The notes below the pieces were generated by a model. That model was given only the letters and a program-made list of their open reading frames with translations, had not been told where the DNA came from and made no database searches. From the NCBI GenBank assembly GCA_947561585.1, contig CANNZV010001468.1, forward strand, positions 88,836 to 152,835: a DNA stretch of 64,000 nt. Reading direction: 5' to 3'. A program made the translations under genes and the position numbers. This document shows, in pieces, positions 17,292 to 26,900 of the stretch (position 1 is the first letter of the stretch; each line of letters begins with the position of its first letter). Source of the DNA: Caprella mutica (taxonomy: Eukaryota > Arthropoda > Malacostraca > Amphipoda > Caprellidae).

Positions 17292-19388
17292 TTATTCCTT
17301 ACCACCATCCAATTCATCTTGATATACTTTCAATTCATCAAATTTACCAGCAGCAGCTAATTTAGCTTGTTTTGGCCAAGTTGTTGGATTGTGCATTTTA
17401 TAACGAGGACCTGCATTTTGTAATATTTCGTTCAACTCCTCTGCTTTAGTATTTGCAAGGTCATCCCAGTTATTAATACCAGCAGCATGTAATAACTTTT
17501 CGATTTTTGGTCCGATACCTTCTACAATTTGAAGATATTCAGATCTGTAACCTGCTGTCCCATTACTCTTTTTGAGGACTGCTTTTTCCCGTACCATCTC
17601 CACCGATTTCACAGATTGTGTATTCGTATTTAGAGTTACAGGAACTTCCTTGATGACTTGAACCTCTTTAATTACTTCTACTTCTTTAATCACCTCTACA
17701 GGTACTTCTTTGATGACTTCCACTTCTTTAAAGACAGTTACTTCGACAGGAACTTCTTTAATGACTTCCACTTTAACCTCTTTAATGACCTCTACTTCTT
17801 TGATGACTTCGACAGGAACTTCTTTAATGACTTCTACTTCTCTGATGACTTCAACAGGTACCTCCTTAATCACTTCTTTAATGACTTCCACTTCTTTAAT
17901 TACCTCTACAGGAATCTGCTTAATCATTTCGACAGCTTTAATGACTTCCACCTCTTTTACGATTTCCACAGGTACTTCCTTAATCACTTCTACTTCTTTG
18001 ATGACTTCCACTTCTTTAATGACTTCCACAGGTACCTCTTTGATGACTTCCACTTCTTTCACAATTTCTACTTCAATTTCTTTTTCAACTACAACAGGTA
18101 CTTCTTTGATGACCTCAACTTCTTTAATTACCTCTACCTCTCTAATCATTTCCACAGGTACTTCTTTAATCACCTCTACCTGAACCTCTTTAATTACCTC
18201 TACTTCTTTGATTACTTCGACAGGTACTTCTTTGATTATTTCTACATTTCTAACAACATCAACTTCTTTAATTACTTCCACTTCTTTGATGACCTCTACT
18301 TCTTTAATCACTTCCACAGGTACTTCCACATTTCTGATGACCTCTACCTCTTTAATCACTTCCACAGGTACTTCTACATTTCTGATGACCTCTACCTCTT
18401 TAATCACTTCCACAGGTACTTCTACATTTCTGATGACCTCTACCTCTTTAATCACTTCCACAGGTACTTCTTTAATGACTTCGACCTCCACTTCTTTGAT
18501 CACTTCCACAGGTACTTCTACATTTCTGATGACCTCCACTTCTTTAATCACTTCCACAGGTACTTCTTTAATGATTTCCACTTCTACTTCTTTGATCACT
18601 TCCACTTCTTTGATAACAGGCACCTCTCTTGTAGTCATTACTTCTTTGATCACTTCGACTTCTTGCACTATTGGTACTTCTCTAATCACTTCGACTTCTT
18701 TCAATATTTCAATTTCCTTGATCATTTCTACAGGTACTTCTTTAATTACCTCCACTTCTCTAATCACTTCTACTTCTTTAATTACTTCTACCTCAACCTC
18801 TCTAATGACTTCCACTTCTTTAATTACTTCTACAGGTACTTCCTTAATTACCTCCACTTCCTTAATAACTTCCACAACAACTTCTCGAACCATATCTACA
18901 GATTTGAGACTTTCCATGTTGTTATTAATTTCGACAGGAACTTCTTTAATTATTTCTACTTCTTTTACTATCTCCACAATTCTTTCCACAGGTACTTCCT
19001 TAATTACTTCCACTTCTTTGATCACTTCCACAGGTACTTCCTTAATCACCTCTACTTCCACAGGAACCTCTTTGATGACTTCAATCTCTTTTTCAATAAT
19101 TTCAGGTTGAATATTTTTAGCAGTTTGGTAATCTAATTCCAATGATGCAAATCTGTTTTGCAAACCAGCATATTCATTTTCTGTTTTTTCTTTAGCTACG
19201 AGAGCATTTTGTAAATCTCCTTGGACCGTTCCGATTTTGGCATCTCTCTCACCTAATAATCCAGTATATTTAGATGACATAGATGATTGACCAAACCAAC
19301 GACCAAGCAACCAGGATAGAATTCCAAATAATAATATTGGAATCCAACAACCCCAATTGAAAAGCAATAATGAACTTAAAAACGTCAT
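17292..19388 (-). CDS. Membrane-anchored EVIKEV-repeat protein with C-terminal helix-hairpin-helix-like domain
   Basis: This 698-residue protein has three parts. Residues 5-30 are a membrane anchor (FNWGCWIPILLFGILSWLLG), followed by a short coiled coil. Residues about 98-610 are an almost unbroken array of EVIKEV and EVPVEVIKEV units, with Val/Ile alternating with Glu/Lys. The last 80 residues form the conserved EGIGPKIEKLLHAAGI...AGPRYKMHNPTTWPKQAKLAAAGKFDEL domain, the helix-hairpin-helix-like (DUF4332-related) module seen in many Bacteroidota, sometimes fused to OmpA domains or ribosomal L21. The alternating pattern suggests a long extended or beta-structured spacer. A divergent double-OmpA gene starts 457 bases away, hinting at a shared envelope role. 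Exact 48-bp tandem copies at 18322-18465 point to recent expansion. The molecular function is unknown. Confidence 0.8.
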   Translation of the reverse strand: MTFLSSLLLFNWGCWIPILLFGILSWLLGRWFGQSSMSSKYTGLLGERDAKIGTVQGDLQNALVAKEKTENEYAGLQNRFASLELDYQTAKNIQPEIIEKEIEVIKEVPVEVEVIKEVPVEVIKEVEVIKEVPVERIVEIVKEVEIIKEVPVEINNNMESLKSVDMVREVVVEVIKEVEVIKEVPVEVIKEVEVIREVEVEVIKEVEVIREVEVIKEVPVEMIKEIEILKEVEVIREVPIVQEVEVIKEVMTTREVPVIKEVEVIKEVEVEIIKEVPVEVIKEVEVIRNVEVPVEVIKEVEVEVIKEVPVEVIKEVEVIRNVEVPVEVIKEVEVIRNVEVPVEVIKEVEVIRNVEVPVEVIKEVEVIKEVEVIKEVDVVRNVEIIKEVPVEVIKEVEVIKEVQVEVIKEVPVEMIREVEVIKEVEVIKEVPVVVEKEIEVEIVKEVEVIKEVPVEVIKEVEVIKEVEVIKEVPVEIVKEVEVIKAVEMIKQIPVEVIKEVEVIKEVIKEVPVEVIREVEVIKEVPVEVIKEVEVIKEVKVEVIKEVPVEVTVFKEVEVIKEVPVEVIKEVEVIKEVQVIKEVPVTLNTNTQSVKSVEMVREKAVLKKSNGTAGYRSEYLQIVEGIGPKIEKLLHAAGINNWDDLANTKAEELNEILQNAGPRYKMHNPTTWPKQAKLAAAGKFDELKVYQDELDGGKE
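18322..18465. repeat. Three near-exact 48-bp tandem repeats inside the EVIKEV gene
   Basis: Units start at 18322, 18370 and 18418 and differ only at one base (ACTTCCACAT versus ACTTCTACAT at the unit start). Each encodes the same 16-residue block containing VIRNVEVPVEVIKEV on the minus strand. The wider array 17640-19110 is made of diverged relatives of this unit. Confidence 0.85.
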
Positions 19389-19845
19389 AGTAATTTAATC
19401 TTTTTACTAAATGGTTAAAAAATGGATTTGTTTGGGCAGCCAAAGATGACCACCAAATAGAATGTAATTTAGGGTTACTTTAATGAAAGGAATTAGTATT
19501 GTATATATGTAGAAGAGTTCAGACCGAAAGATAACTAAAAATGTTAGATCCAAAAAACTTTTCCGTAAATAATTAAATTAATATACATTGAAAAATATAG
19601 TTTTATGCATGATGATTTTTTATATGTATATTTTTTTGATGGAAATATTATACACCCATTCTTCAATTTTTTTTTTGATTTAAAAAGATATTAACTAAAT
19701 TTACAATTGTTAAAACTTTTTTATACAAATGTCTTTATAAAAAAAGTTTACCTTCTCAACCTCTTTAACCAACCCTACAACTACATCCAAACTTATTTTC
19801 AAACAAAACCTGGAATGACCTTCCAGCCAAAAATTACCTTTTCTT
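19389..19845. other. Divergent intergenic region
   Basis: About 457 bases of very AT-rich DNA between the divergent EVIKEV-repeat gene and the OmpA-domain gene. It must hold both promoters, but I see no box that fits TAnnTTTG with a -33 element. Nothing else is recognisable. Confidence 0.5.
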
Positions 19846-20694
19846 ATGAATAATACTACCTTAGGAATCTTATCTGCAATTTTTATTCTTTTGGGTTCTT
19901 GGCTTCTGTCTAGCTTTTCATGTGGAGGCGGAGACGCTGCTAAATTTTCTGTATTGGATGGTACACTTAATATTGAAAATGTTGAACCATATTCATTTGG
20001 TATGAATAGCTCTAAATTGGTTCTCCCAACTGAGACTTCAGCGGCATTTAAGAGAATTGCTACTCACTTGCAAAAAAATGAATCTCGAACTTTAAGTTTA
20101 ATTGGAAATTACTACAGTTCTGAAAATACTAAAAATGATACAGACCTTGGTCTTGCTAGAGCAGAGGCTGTCAAAAAGAAATTGATAGCTTTAAAAGCAC
20201 CTGAAAGTAGCATTACTATTTCTAGTCGAAGATTAAACAATATTGATGATGCTAATGAGGAAGCAATGATGCTTCCTGTAGATTTTATTTTTGCTGAAAG
20301 AGCTTTGGAATCTAGTTCATCGCTAGGAGATACAAGTGATGATATTGATGTTTCAGGAGGAGATGCAGCTTCATTGTTAGATGGATTTGTTATCACATAT
20401 GAAAAAGGACAATCTTCTTTTGATCGTACAGATGAGTTACAGGCTTTTATAGCAACAGCAGAATCTTATATCAATGATAATCCTGATGGAAAAGTAATAA
20501 TTACAGGACATACTGATGATTCAATGAGTTCTGGTAGAAGTGACAAACTTTCTAAAGATCTTGCCATGAAAATCAGAAGAATTTTTAGAACTGCAGGATT
20601 TGATCGAAAAAACATTGAAGTAGTTGCTAAAGGAAAAACGGAATTATTAGATGATGCAACTTTAAGTCGAAGAATTGTTTTGACAATGGAATAA
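19846..20694 (+). CDS. Double OmpA-like-domain membrane-anchored protein
   Basis: This 282-residue protein starts with a membrane segment (LGILSAIFILLGSWLLSSFSC) that could be a TM anchor or a poor lipoprotein signal ending at Cys26, followed by GGGDAAKF. Two OmpA-C-like peptidoglycan-binding domains follow. The first (about 47-150) is degenerate: LVLPTETSAAFKRIATHLQ and ARAEAVKKKLIALKAP, but no TD. The second (about 183-282) is closer to consensus: VIITGHTDDS...LSKDLAMKIRRIFRTAGFDRKNIEVVAKGKTEL...SRRIVL. It probably ties an envelope complex to the cell wall. It is divergent from the EVIKEV-repeat gene and ends at a strong terminator. Confidence 0.8.
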   Translation: MNNTTLGILSAIFILLGSWLLSSFSCGGGDAAKFSVLDGTLNIENVEPYSFGMNSSKLVLPTETSAAFKRIATHLQKNESRTLSLIGNYYSSENTKNDTDLGLARAEAVKKKLIALKAPESSITISSRRLNNIDDANEEAMMLPVDFIFAERALESSSSLGDTSDDIDVSGGDAASLLDGFVITYEKGQSSFDRTDELQAFIATAESYINDNPDGKVIITGHTDDSMSSGRSDKLSKDLAMKIRRIFRTAGFDRKNIEVVAKGKTELLDDATLSRRIVLTME

Positions 20695-20737
20695 AATTAA
20701 TTTCTAATTCAAAATTTTTCAATAAAAATTTAATTTT

Positions 20738-20773
20738 AAAAACGCCTTGACTACTTTAGTCAAGGCGTTTTTT
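20738..20773 (+). terminator. Intrinsic terminator after the OmpA-domain gene
   Basis: AAACGCCTTGACTA (20740-20753) pairs perfectly over 14 bp with TAGTCAAGGCGTTT (20757-20770) around a 3-nt loop, then a run of T. Confidence 0.92.
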
Positions 20774-20977
20774 ATATTTGTGGCTTATTCTGTTTGAAGT
20801 GAAATATCATTTATTTCAATTCATTCAATTTACCTTTTTCAAAATTGCAGATGAACGTGTGAATGATGAATGAACCGAATATTTTTGTAAAGATTTTTTG
20901 TGAAATAAAATTCCATAAATCCAAAGTATTCGATTCATTCAAAATTCAAGAATCATCATTCAAAATTAATTTTTACT

Positions 20978-21865
20978 ATGACAAATCTAATAGATGGTAA
21001 GGCTTTAGCAAATACTATAAAAGAAGAAATTGCCCTAGAAGTCAATAAAATCAGGGAAAATGATGGCAAAATTCCTCATTTAGCGGCAATATTAGTAGGG
21101 GAAGATGCAGCTAGCCAAGTGTATGTAAGAAACAAAGTAAGATCGTGTGAAAAGGTTGGTTTTGAATCAACATTAATTAGAAAAGATACCTCCACTACGG
21201 AAGAAGAGTTGTTAGCTATTGTAGAAGAATTAAACAACGACCCTGAAATCGATGGTTTTATTGTTCAACTTCCTTTACCAAAGCATATTAATGAAGATAA
21301 AGTAACGCTCGCAATCGATCCTCGAAAAGATGTAGATGGTTTTCATCCAGCTAATTTTGGACGAATGGCTCAAGGCTTACCTGCCTATTTACCCGCCACA
21401 CCATTTGGAATTATGCAAATGCTAGATCGATACAATATTGAAGTAGAAGGAAAAGAGTGCGTCGTACTTGGAAGAAGTAATATTGTAGGTACACCTATTA
21501 GTATTCTTTTATCTCGAAAAGCACGTCCTGGAAATGCGACCGTTGCGCTATGCCACAGTCGTACTCAAGATTTAAAATCTCATACTTTGAGAGCAGATAT
21601 CATTGTTGCCGCAATCGGAATTCCTGAATTCCTTAGAGGCGATATGGTAAAAGAAGGAGTTGTAATTATTGATGTCGGAATCAATAGAGTAGATGATGAA
21701 ACTGCAAAACGAGGATATAGATTAAAAGGCGACGTTCATTTTGAAGAAGTTGCTCCCAAAGCGAGTTTTATTACGCCTGTCCCCGGTGGAGTAGGACCAA
21801 TGACAGTTACCTCTCTACTAATGAATACTTTAAAAGCTTCTCGTGGCGAGATTTATGGAAAATAG
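20978..21865 (+). CDS. folD: Bifunctional methylenetetrahydrofolate dehydrogenase/cyclohydrolase
   Basis: This 295-residue enzyme has the normal FolD length. It interconverts methylene-, methenyl- and 10-formyl-tetrahydrofolate with NADP in one-carbon metabolism. Diagnostic blocks are complete: [22 protein letters not shown] near 37 with the catalytic Tyr and Lys, [10 protein letters not shown] near 90, [11 protein letters not shown] near 108, the cofactor loop [14 protein letters not shown] near 165 and [18 protein letters not shown] near the end. It starts at ATG 20978 after an inverted-repeat spacer, and a hairpin follows its stop. Confidence 0.97.
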   Translation: MTNLIDGKALANTIKEEIALEVNKIRENDGKIPHLAAILVGEDAASQVYVRNKVRSCEKVGFESTLIRKDTSTTEEELLAIVEELNNDPEIDGFIVQLPLPKHINEDKVTLAIDPRKDVDGFHPANFGRMAQGLPAYLPATPFGIMQMLDRYNIEVEGKECVVLGRSNIVGTPISILLSRKARPGNATVALCHSRTQDLKSHTLRADIIVAAIGIPEFLRGDMVKEGVVIIDVGINRVDDETAKRGYRLKGDVHFEEVAPKASFITPVPGGVGPMTVTSLLMNTLKASRGEIYGK

Positions 21866-21881
21866 ATTTTTAGTTTAGGAT

Positions 21882-21934
21882 GGTTTGAGGTGGTTTGGAA
21901 TTATTCGACTAGCAATTCCGAACTACCTCAAACC
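21882..21934. repeat. Palindrome of GGTTTGAGGT words after folD
   Basis: GGTTTGAGGTGGTTTGGAAT(T) at 21882-21902 pairs with its inverted copy at 21914-21934 with two differences and an 11-nt loop. Related words recur at 22851-22980, 37215-37290 and 37745-37815. It could stop transcription after folD, although no T run follows. Confidence 0.7.
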
Positions 21935-22063
21935 ACTTCAAACCTTCTTATATTTAAAAGGCAATAATCATATAAAACATTAAGTTAATAGGTTGTAAAT
22001 ATTATTTTTTTTCAAAATATATATTTTACCCTCTTTTTTTTTAATATGTTGAATTAAAATATT

Positions 22064-22071
22064 TACTTTTG
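22064..22071 (+). promoter_or_regulatory. Promoter -7 box upstream of the 22.2-kb gene
   Basis: TACTTTTG followed by C fits TAnnTTTG, about 105 bases before the start codon at 22176. No TTTG lies at the expected -33 position. Confidence 0.4.
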
Positions 22072-22175
22072 CTTTATATTTACAACTTACGAAACTTAAC
22101 CTACCTTTCACCCACCTTCTAATTCCCTTCAAAAATTTTAAATCCTGACTTGCACAACTAGTAAGAGTAAAAGTT

Positions 22176-22850
22176 ATGCTTGCAAGTGCCAATCATAATT
22201 ATTTCCATAAGTTAAAAACACTTAAAACTAATTTTAATATGGCTTTTAATTCTATTCTTCCATTACTCATGACCTTCATGATGAACACCTTTTCTATTTC
22301 TCAATCCAATCAAGATTTAACTAATCTAGGTTTAAAAATCATTCAAGATGGAAAAGAGTTTGCGATTGAATCTACTGACCAAAATATTAAATTAGCAAAA
22401 GATAAATTTGAGATAATCTTTAATTTAAAAAGGGATGATGATGTAGCTCAAAAGTATTATGCAGCAAGGATTATTGCAGATATAGATTCTGATATTTTTA
22501 ATCAATTTGACTCAGAAAAAAAGTTTGAAGAAGTTCCTTCTCTTGTCGCAGGTACAAGTATGGCTGGCCCCAAAGATGCGCCATATAATTGTATCTTTTT
22601 TGACGATCAAGCACATCATTATGTCTTTTATAATAATGAAGAAGAAAAGAGAGCCAACCTTCTCTCTAAAGAAAATGGTATTTTAAAATTGGGTTTTGAT
22701 ATTGAAAATTATTGTATGCAAGATTTTGAAATCAATATCAGTAATTCAAATTTTGAAGAAATTTTCATGGTATTTTTTATTGATAAAAACCTCAACGAAG
22801 TGGTGGAAGAAGGTGAGTTTGTAAAGCTTCAGATTACTTTTGAAGAATAG
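22176..22850 (+). CDS. Exported protein of unknown function
   Basis: This 224-residue frame starts at ATG 22176, but ATG 22239 is a better start: the protein would begin MAFNSILPLLMTFMMNTFSIS, a plausible signal peptide ending before QSNQDL. The rest is acidic (FDSEKKFEEVPSL, YNNEEEKRANLL) with a beta-rich C-terminal half and the phrase SLVAGTSMAGPKDAPYNCIFFDDQAHHYVFYN. No known family motif is visible. It stands alone between two palindromic spacers and is not obviously in an operon. Confidence 0.6.
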   Translation: MLASANHNYFHKLKTLKTNFNMAFNSILPLLMTFMMNTFSISQSNQDLTNLGLKIIQDGKEFAIESTDQNIKLAKDKFEIIFNLKRDDDVAQKYYAARIIADIDSDIFNQFDSEKKFEEVPSLVAGTSMAGPKDAPYNCIFFDDQAHHYVFYNNEEEKRANLLSKENGILKLGFDIENYCMQDFEINISNSNFEEIFMVFFIDKNLNEVVEEGEFVKLQITFEE

Positions 22851-22980
22851 TTTAAAATGGTTGGAAGTGGTTTGATTTAGTTTGAAATGGTTAATCAAAT
22901 AATTTTGAGTCTCACAATTTTTCGATTAACTATTTCAAACCAACTAAAACCAATTCAAACTAAATCAAACCATTTTAAAA
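22851..22980. repeat. Imperfect palindrome of GGTTTGAA words
   Basis: The left part (TTTAAAATGGTTGGAAGTGG and onward to about 22895) and the right part (about 22925-22980, ending ...CAAACCATTTTAAAA) are inverted relatives of each other. Both are built from GGTTTGATTT, AGTTTGAAAT and TGGTT words. It fills most of the gap before prmA. Confidence 0.65.
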
Positions 22981-23040
22981 GATACCATACATAAGCCCTT
23001 ATACCCTCCAAACCTATCCATCTTTTAATAACATTTTCCT

Positions 23041-23048
23041 TACATTTG
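23041..23048 (+). promoter_or_regulatory. Promoter -7 box of prmA
   Basis: TACATTTG fits the TAnnTTTG consensus exactly and lies 26 bases before the ATG at 23074. No clear -33 element is present. Confidence 0.45.
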
Positions 23049-23073
23049 GCATTCAAAAAAAATACCTTTCCTT

Positions 23074-23907
23074 ATGGATTATTTTAAGTTTGAATTCCAA
23101 ACCACTCCACAAAATGCTGAGATGCTAATTGCGTTACTTGGCGAACTTCCATTCGATGTTTTTGAGGAAACAGATTCAGGACTTGATGCATTTATTCCTA
23201 CAGAAAAATGTACAGATGAAATCGAGGATCAAGTCAACCAAATGAACAATCTTTTCGATTTTTCCTATCAAAAAATATTTATTAAATACAAAAATTGGAA
23301 TGCAGTTTGGGAGTCTAACTTCCAACCCATTGTTGTTCGAGATTTTTGTGGAATTCGTGCTGATTTTCACGAATCCATTCCTAATGTTCAACATGAGATT
23401 GTTATTAATCCTCAAATGGCTTTTGGTACAGGCCACCATGAAACGACTTGGATGATGATGGATTTGATGCAAAACATTGATTTTAAAGATAGAAAAGTCT
23501 TTGATTTTGGGTGTGGAACAGGCATTTTAGCAATTTTAGCAAGTCAATTGGGTGCAAAAAATATTGACGCTTTGGACATAGAATTGCCTTCTTATGAAAA
23601 CACTTTGGAGAATTCTCGTATAAATAATATTTCAAACATCCAATCTATTCACGGAACCCTTGTAAAGACTAAGGATTTCGAATATGACGTCATTTTAGCT
23701 AACATTAATCGACATGTAATTTTAGATAGTTTTTCGACGTTAAATAAGATGTTACCCCTTCATGGAATTTTGTTGATTTCAGGTATCCTTACAACTGATG
23801 AAAATTTAGTATTGGATGCTGCCAAACAAAATGGATTCACAGACGAAATTATTAGCAGAAAAAATAATTGGATCTGTATCAAATTAACGTTGAACACTAA
23901 AGTGTGA
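23074..23907 (+). CDS. prmA: Ribosomal protein L11 methyltransferase
   Basis: This 277-residue SAM-dependent methyltransferase trimethylates ribosomal protein L11. The N-terminal substrate-recognition domain (about 1-95) contains WNAVWESNFQPIVV, typical of PrmA. The catalytic domain has NPQMAFGTGHHETTWMMM near 110, motif I VFDFGCGTGILAILASQLGA near 143, the acidic ALDIE and the product-binding LANINRHVI, equivalent to the N(I/P)xxx motif. Length and all blocks are normal. It is followed after 55 bases by the 1507-residue exported protein. Confidence 0.95.
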   Translation: MDYFKFEFQTTPQNAEMLIALLGELPFDVFEETDSGLDAFIPTEKCTDEIEDQVNQMNNLFDFSYQKIFIKYKNWNAVWESNFQPIVVRDFCGIRADFHESIPNVQHEIVINPQMAFGTGHHETTWMMMDLMQNIDFKDRKVFDFGCGTGILAILASQLGAKNIDALDIELPSYENTLENSRINNISNIQSIHGTLVKTKDFEYDVILANINRHVILDSFSTLNKMLPLHGILLISGILTTDENLVLDAAKQNGFTDEIISRKNNWICIKLTLNTKV

Positions 23908-23962
23908 ATTTGAAAAAAAACTTTCACCATTCAGCGAAGTTCACCGTTCAAAAATATATATT

Positions 23963-26900
23963 ATGATGAAAAGAGTACTTTCTTTTATTTTTGCAATTTT
24001 ATTGTTATGTAATTCAGCGATTGCACAACAAGACAATATCTTTCCAGAAAACAGAGCTGATTTTTTAAAACAGTTCAAAGAGTTTTTTAATAAAAGTAAA
24101 AGCAAAGATTTAGAATCTTTTTTCAAAGACTTTGAATCTTATTTTCATAATAGTATTTCGGAGGAAGAGTTTCCTTTGTTTAGAGATGCTTGTAATGAAA
24201 TGCTGGGAAAAAAGATGTCGCCCAATCCATATTTTAAAAATTACCTTTCTGTTGTTTTGGCCATCAAAAAAAATGATACCGCTGGGAGCAAATTAAATGA
24301 ATGGAATGATCTTACCGTGACCATGCTTAAAGCGATTAAAAATAGAAAGCTTAAGCCCTACAAAGATTACCTTAATTTCTCAAATTCATTTTTTGGACAA
24401 ACTGCATTGAGGTATTCTAAAAGTGGAATCAAATGGTATTATGAATCTGAAAATTATAAATTAGATATAATAGAAGGAGTTCCTTATGTTGATTTTGAGA
24501 AAATGAATTTGATTGGAACTAGAGGAAAGGATTCTATTGTCATCCAAGAAACTGCTGGACAATATTATCCAACTCAATTAAAATGGAAAGGAACAGGTGG
24601 AAAAGTTACTTGGGAAAAACTAGATCAACCAGATGTGTATTGTATCCTAAATGATTATGAAATTGAAACAAAGAAAAGTTTATATAAAGCGAAAAATGCC
24701 CGATTAGTATATCCAGAATTATTTCCTGGTGAGGAATTAGAGGGAGATTTTGAAGACAAAGTTGTAGTACGAAATAAATCAACTGCAGGTTCTTATCCTA
24801 GGTTTTTATCTTATGATAATGTATTGAAAGTAAATAGTATCGGAGAAGGAATTGAATACAAAGGAGGATTCCGATTAGAAGGAAATACGGTGTATGGATA
24901 TGGTAGTAAAGAAACGCCTTCCGAAATTACGGTAAGTAATGGAGGTAAACTTTCTTTCCGAGCTACTGCACGATTATTTAAAATAATAAAGAGTGAAAGG
25001 ATTGCGGGAGAGCAAGTAAAAGTAGTGTTATATTTCGATCAAGATTCTATTTATCATCCATCGGTTAATTTCAAATATGATATTACTACCAAGGATTTAA
25101 ACTTGGCAAGGGGAAATAGAGGAAGTGATCGGAACCCATATTTTAACTCTTATCATCAAGTCAATATTAATGCAGATAAAATAGATTGGAATTTAGAAAG
25201 TGATAGTTTATTGATTGGGAAAAAACAATTTGGGTTAGGGAATGGAAAAAACGAAGTTACTTTTGAAAGTCTCAAATATTATGATGAAAAATACATTCTT
25301 CGAGTTCAAAATATTTCAGATGTAAATCCAATAGTAACTTTAAAAGTTTTGTCGGAAGAATTGGAACGACGAGATATTGAAGCACCTGAATTTGCTCAAA
25401 AATTAAATAAGCGTTTCGATACTAGAAACATAGAAAGTTTACTATATGAATTAGTTTCTAATGGATTTATTGATTATGATAAAGATGAGGAAATGGTATA
25501 TGTGAAAGATAAAATTTTTCACTATGCAGATGCAATGGCAAAGAAAACGGATTATGATGCTATTAAATTGGTTTCTGTTGCAGATAAAGATGCCAATGCC
25601 GTTTTCTCTATGAAAGATAAGTCGTTACAAGCCAATGAAGTTACTCACCTTGAAATTAATAGGCAGCAAAAAGTCGCAATCAAACCTGCCAACAAATCAA
25701 TTACCATGCAGAAAAACCGAGACATGGATTTTGGTGGAAGAGTGTATGCTGGGTTTAGTATTTTGGAAGGGAAAAATTTCCATTTTGATTATGAAAAATA
25801 TTTAATGACTTTAGATTCTGTTCGATACTTTGATCTGTTTATTCCTACGGAGGCTAAAGATGAAAATGGAGATCCTGTCTCTATCTCGATTGCTTCAAGA
25901 ATAGAACATACCAATGGAGTTCTTCTCGTAGATTCACCGAATAATAAATCAGGTGCGGATGATATTGACATTTTCCCATCATTTAATACTAAGGATTACT
26001 CTTATGTTTATTATGATAATCGAAATATTCATGATGGGGTTTACAAGAGAGATTCTTTTTATTTTAAATTAAATAAGTTCAGTTTTAACAGCCTTGATAA
26101 TTTTACAAAAGATGATGTTCGATTTAAAGGGAATTTAGTTTCAGCAAATGTCTTTCCTGATTTTAAAGAAACATTACTCTTACAAGAAGAAGATCAATCA
26201 TTAGGATTTACGACTCAAACCCCTGCCCAAGGATATCCTACTTACCAAGAAAAAGGAAATTATAAAGGAGAAATTCATTTGAGTAATAAAGGGATGCTAG
26301 GGAAAGGAACGATTAGTTATTTGACCTCTTCAACTGACTCCGAAGATATTTTATTTAAACCAAAGCAAATGACTGCAACAGCACGGTTATTTGATTTGAG
26401 AGAGGATCGTGCAGGTTCAGTAGAAGTACCTCAAGCACATGGTGAGGATATCCGGATTGACTGGAAACCTTATCAAGATAGTATGTACATTTTTACCAAA
26501 GAAAATGCCTTTGAGTTATTTAAAGAAAATGATCATAATATCACAGGTGGTTTGATTTTGACTCCAAATGGATTACGTGGAAATGGAAATATGAAATGGT
26601 CTAAAGGGGCATTGAAATCTAAGTTGATTGAGTTTGGAGCATTCTCTGCAAATGCAGATACTTCTCGACTTCAAATTAAAGCAGTAGGTGCAAGTGCATT
26701 AGCATTGGATACAGATAATGTAAATAGTAAGCTGAATTTTGATAAACAAATGGGGCATGTAGAAGCGAATAAAAAAGGACATTTTACAAACCTTCCATTT
26801 AACCAATACAAGACTTCTTTGACTACATTTGATTGGGATATGAAAGCGGATGCGGTTACTTTTAAAACTGATCCAGGGGAAGTGGGGCAATTTGTTGCAA

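Noticed and set aside
18301..18610. Regular repeats resembling a CRISPR array
   Set aside because: The repeat is in frame within the EVIKEV gene, unit and 'spacer' are both repetitive, and no cas gene is present in the window.
17658..19136. Long plus-strand open frames (up to 492 codons) opposite the EVIKEV gene
   Set aside because: They are antisense shadows of a repetitive coding array without stop codons; their translations are monotonous (NHFHRYF or TSLITSTGTS) and the minus-strand frame has a proper anchor and a conserved C-terminal domain.
20773..20780. TATATTTG as a promoter for folD
   Set aside because: It is partly inside the terminator T run, about 200 bases from folD, and has no -33 element at the right distance.
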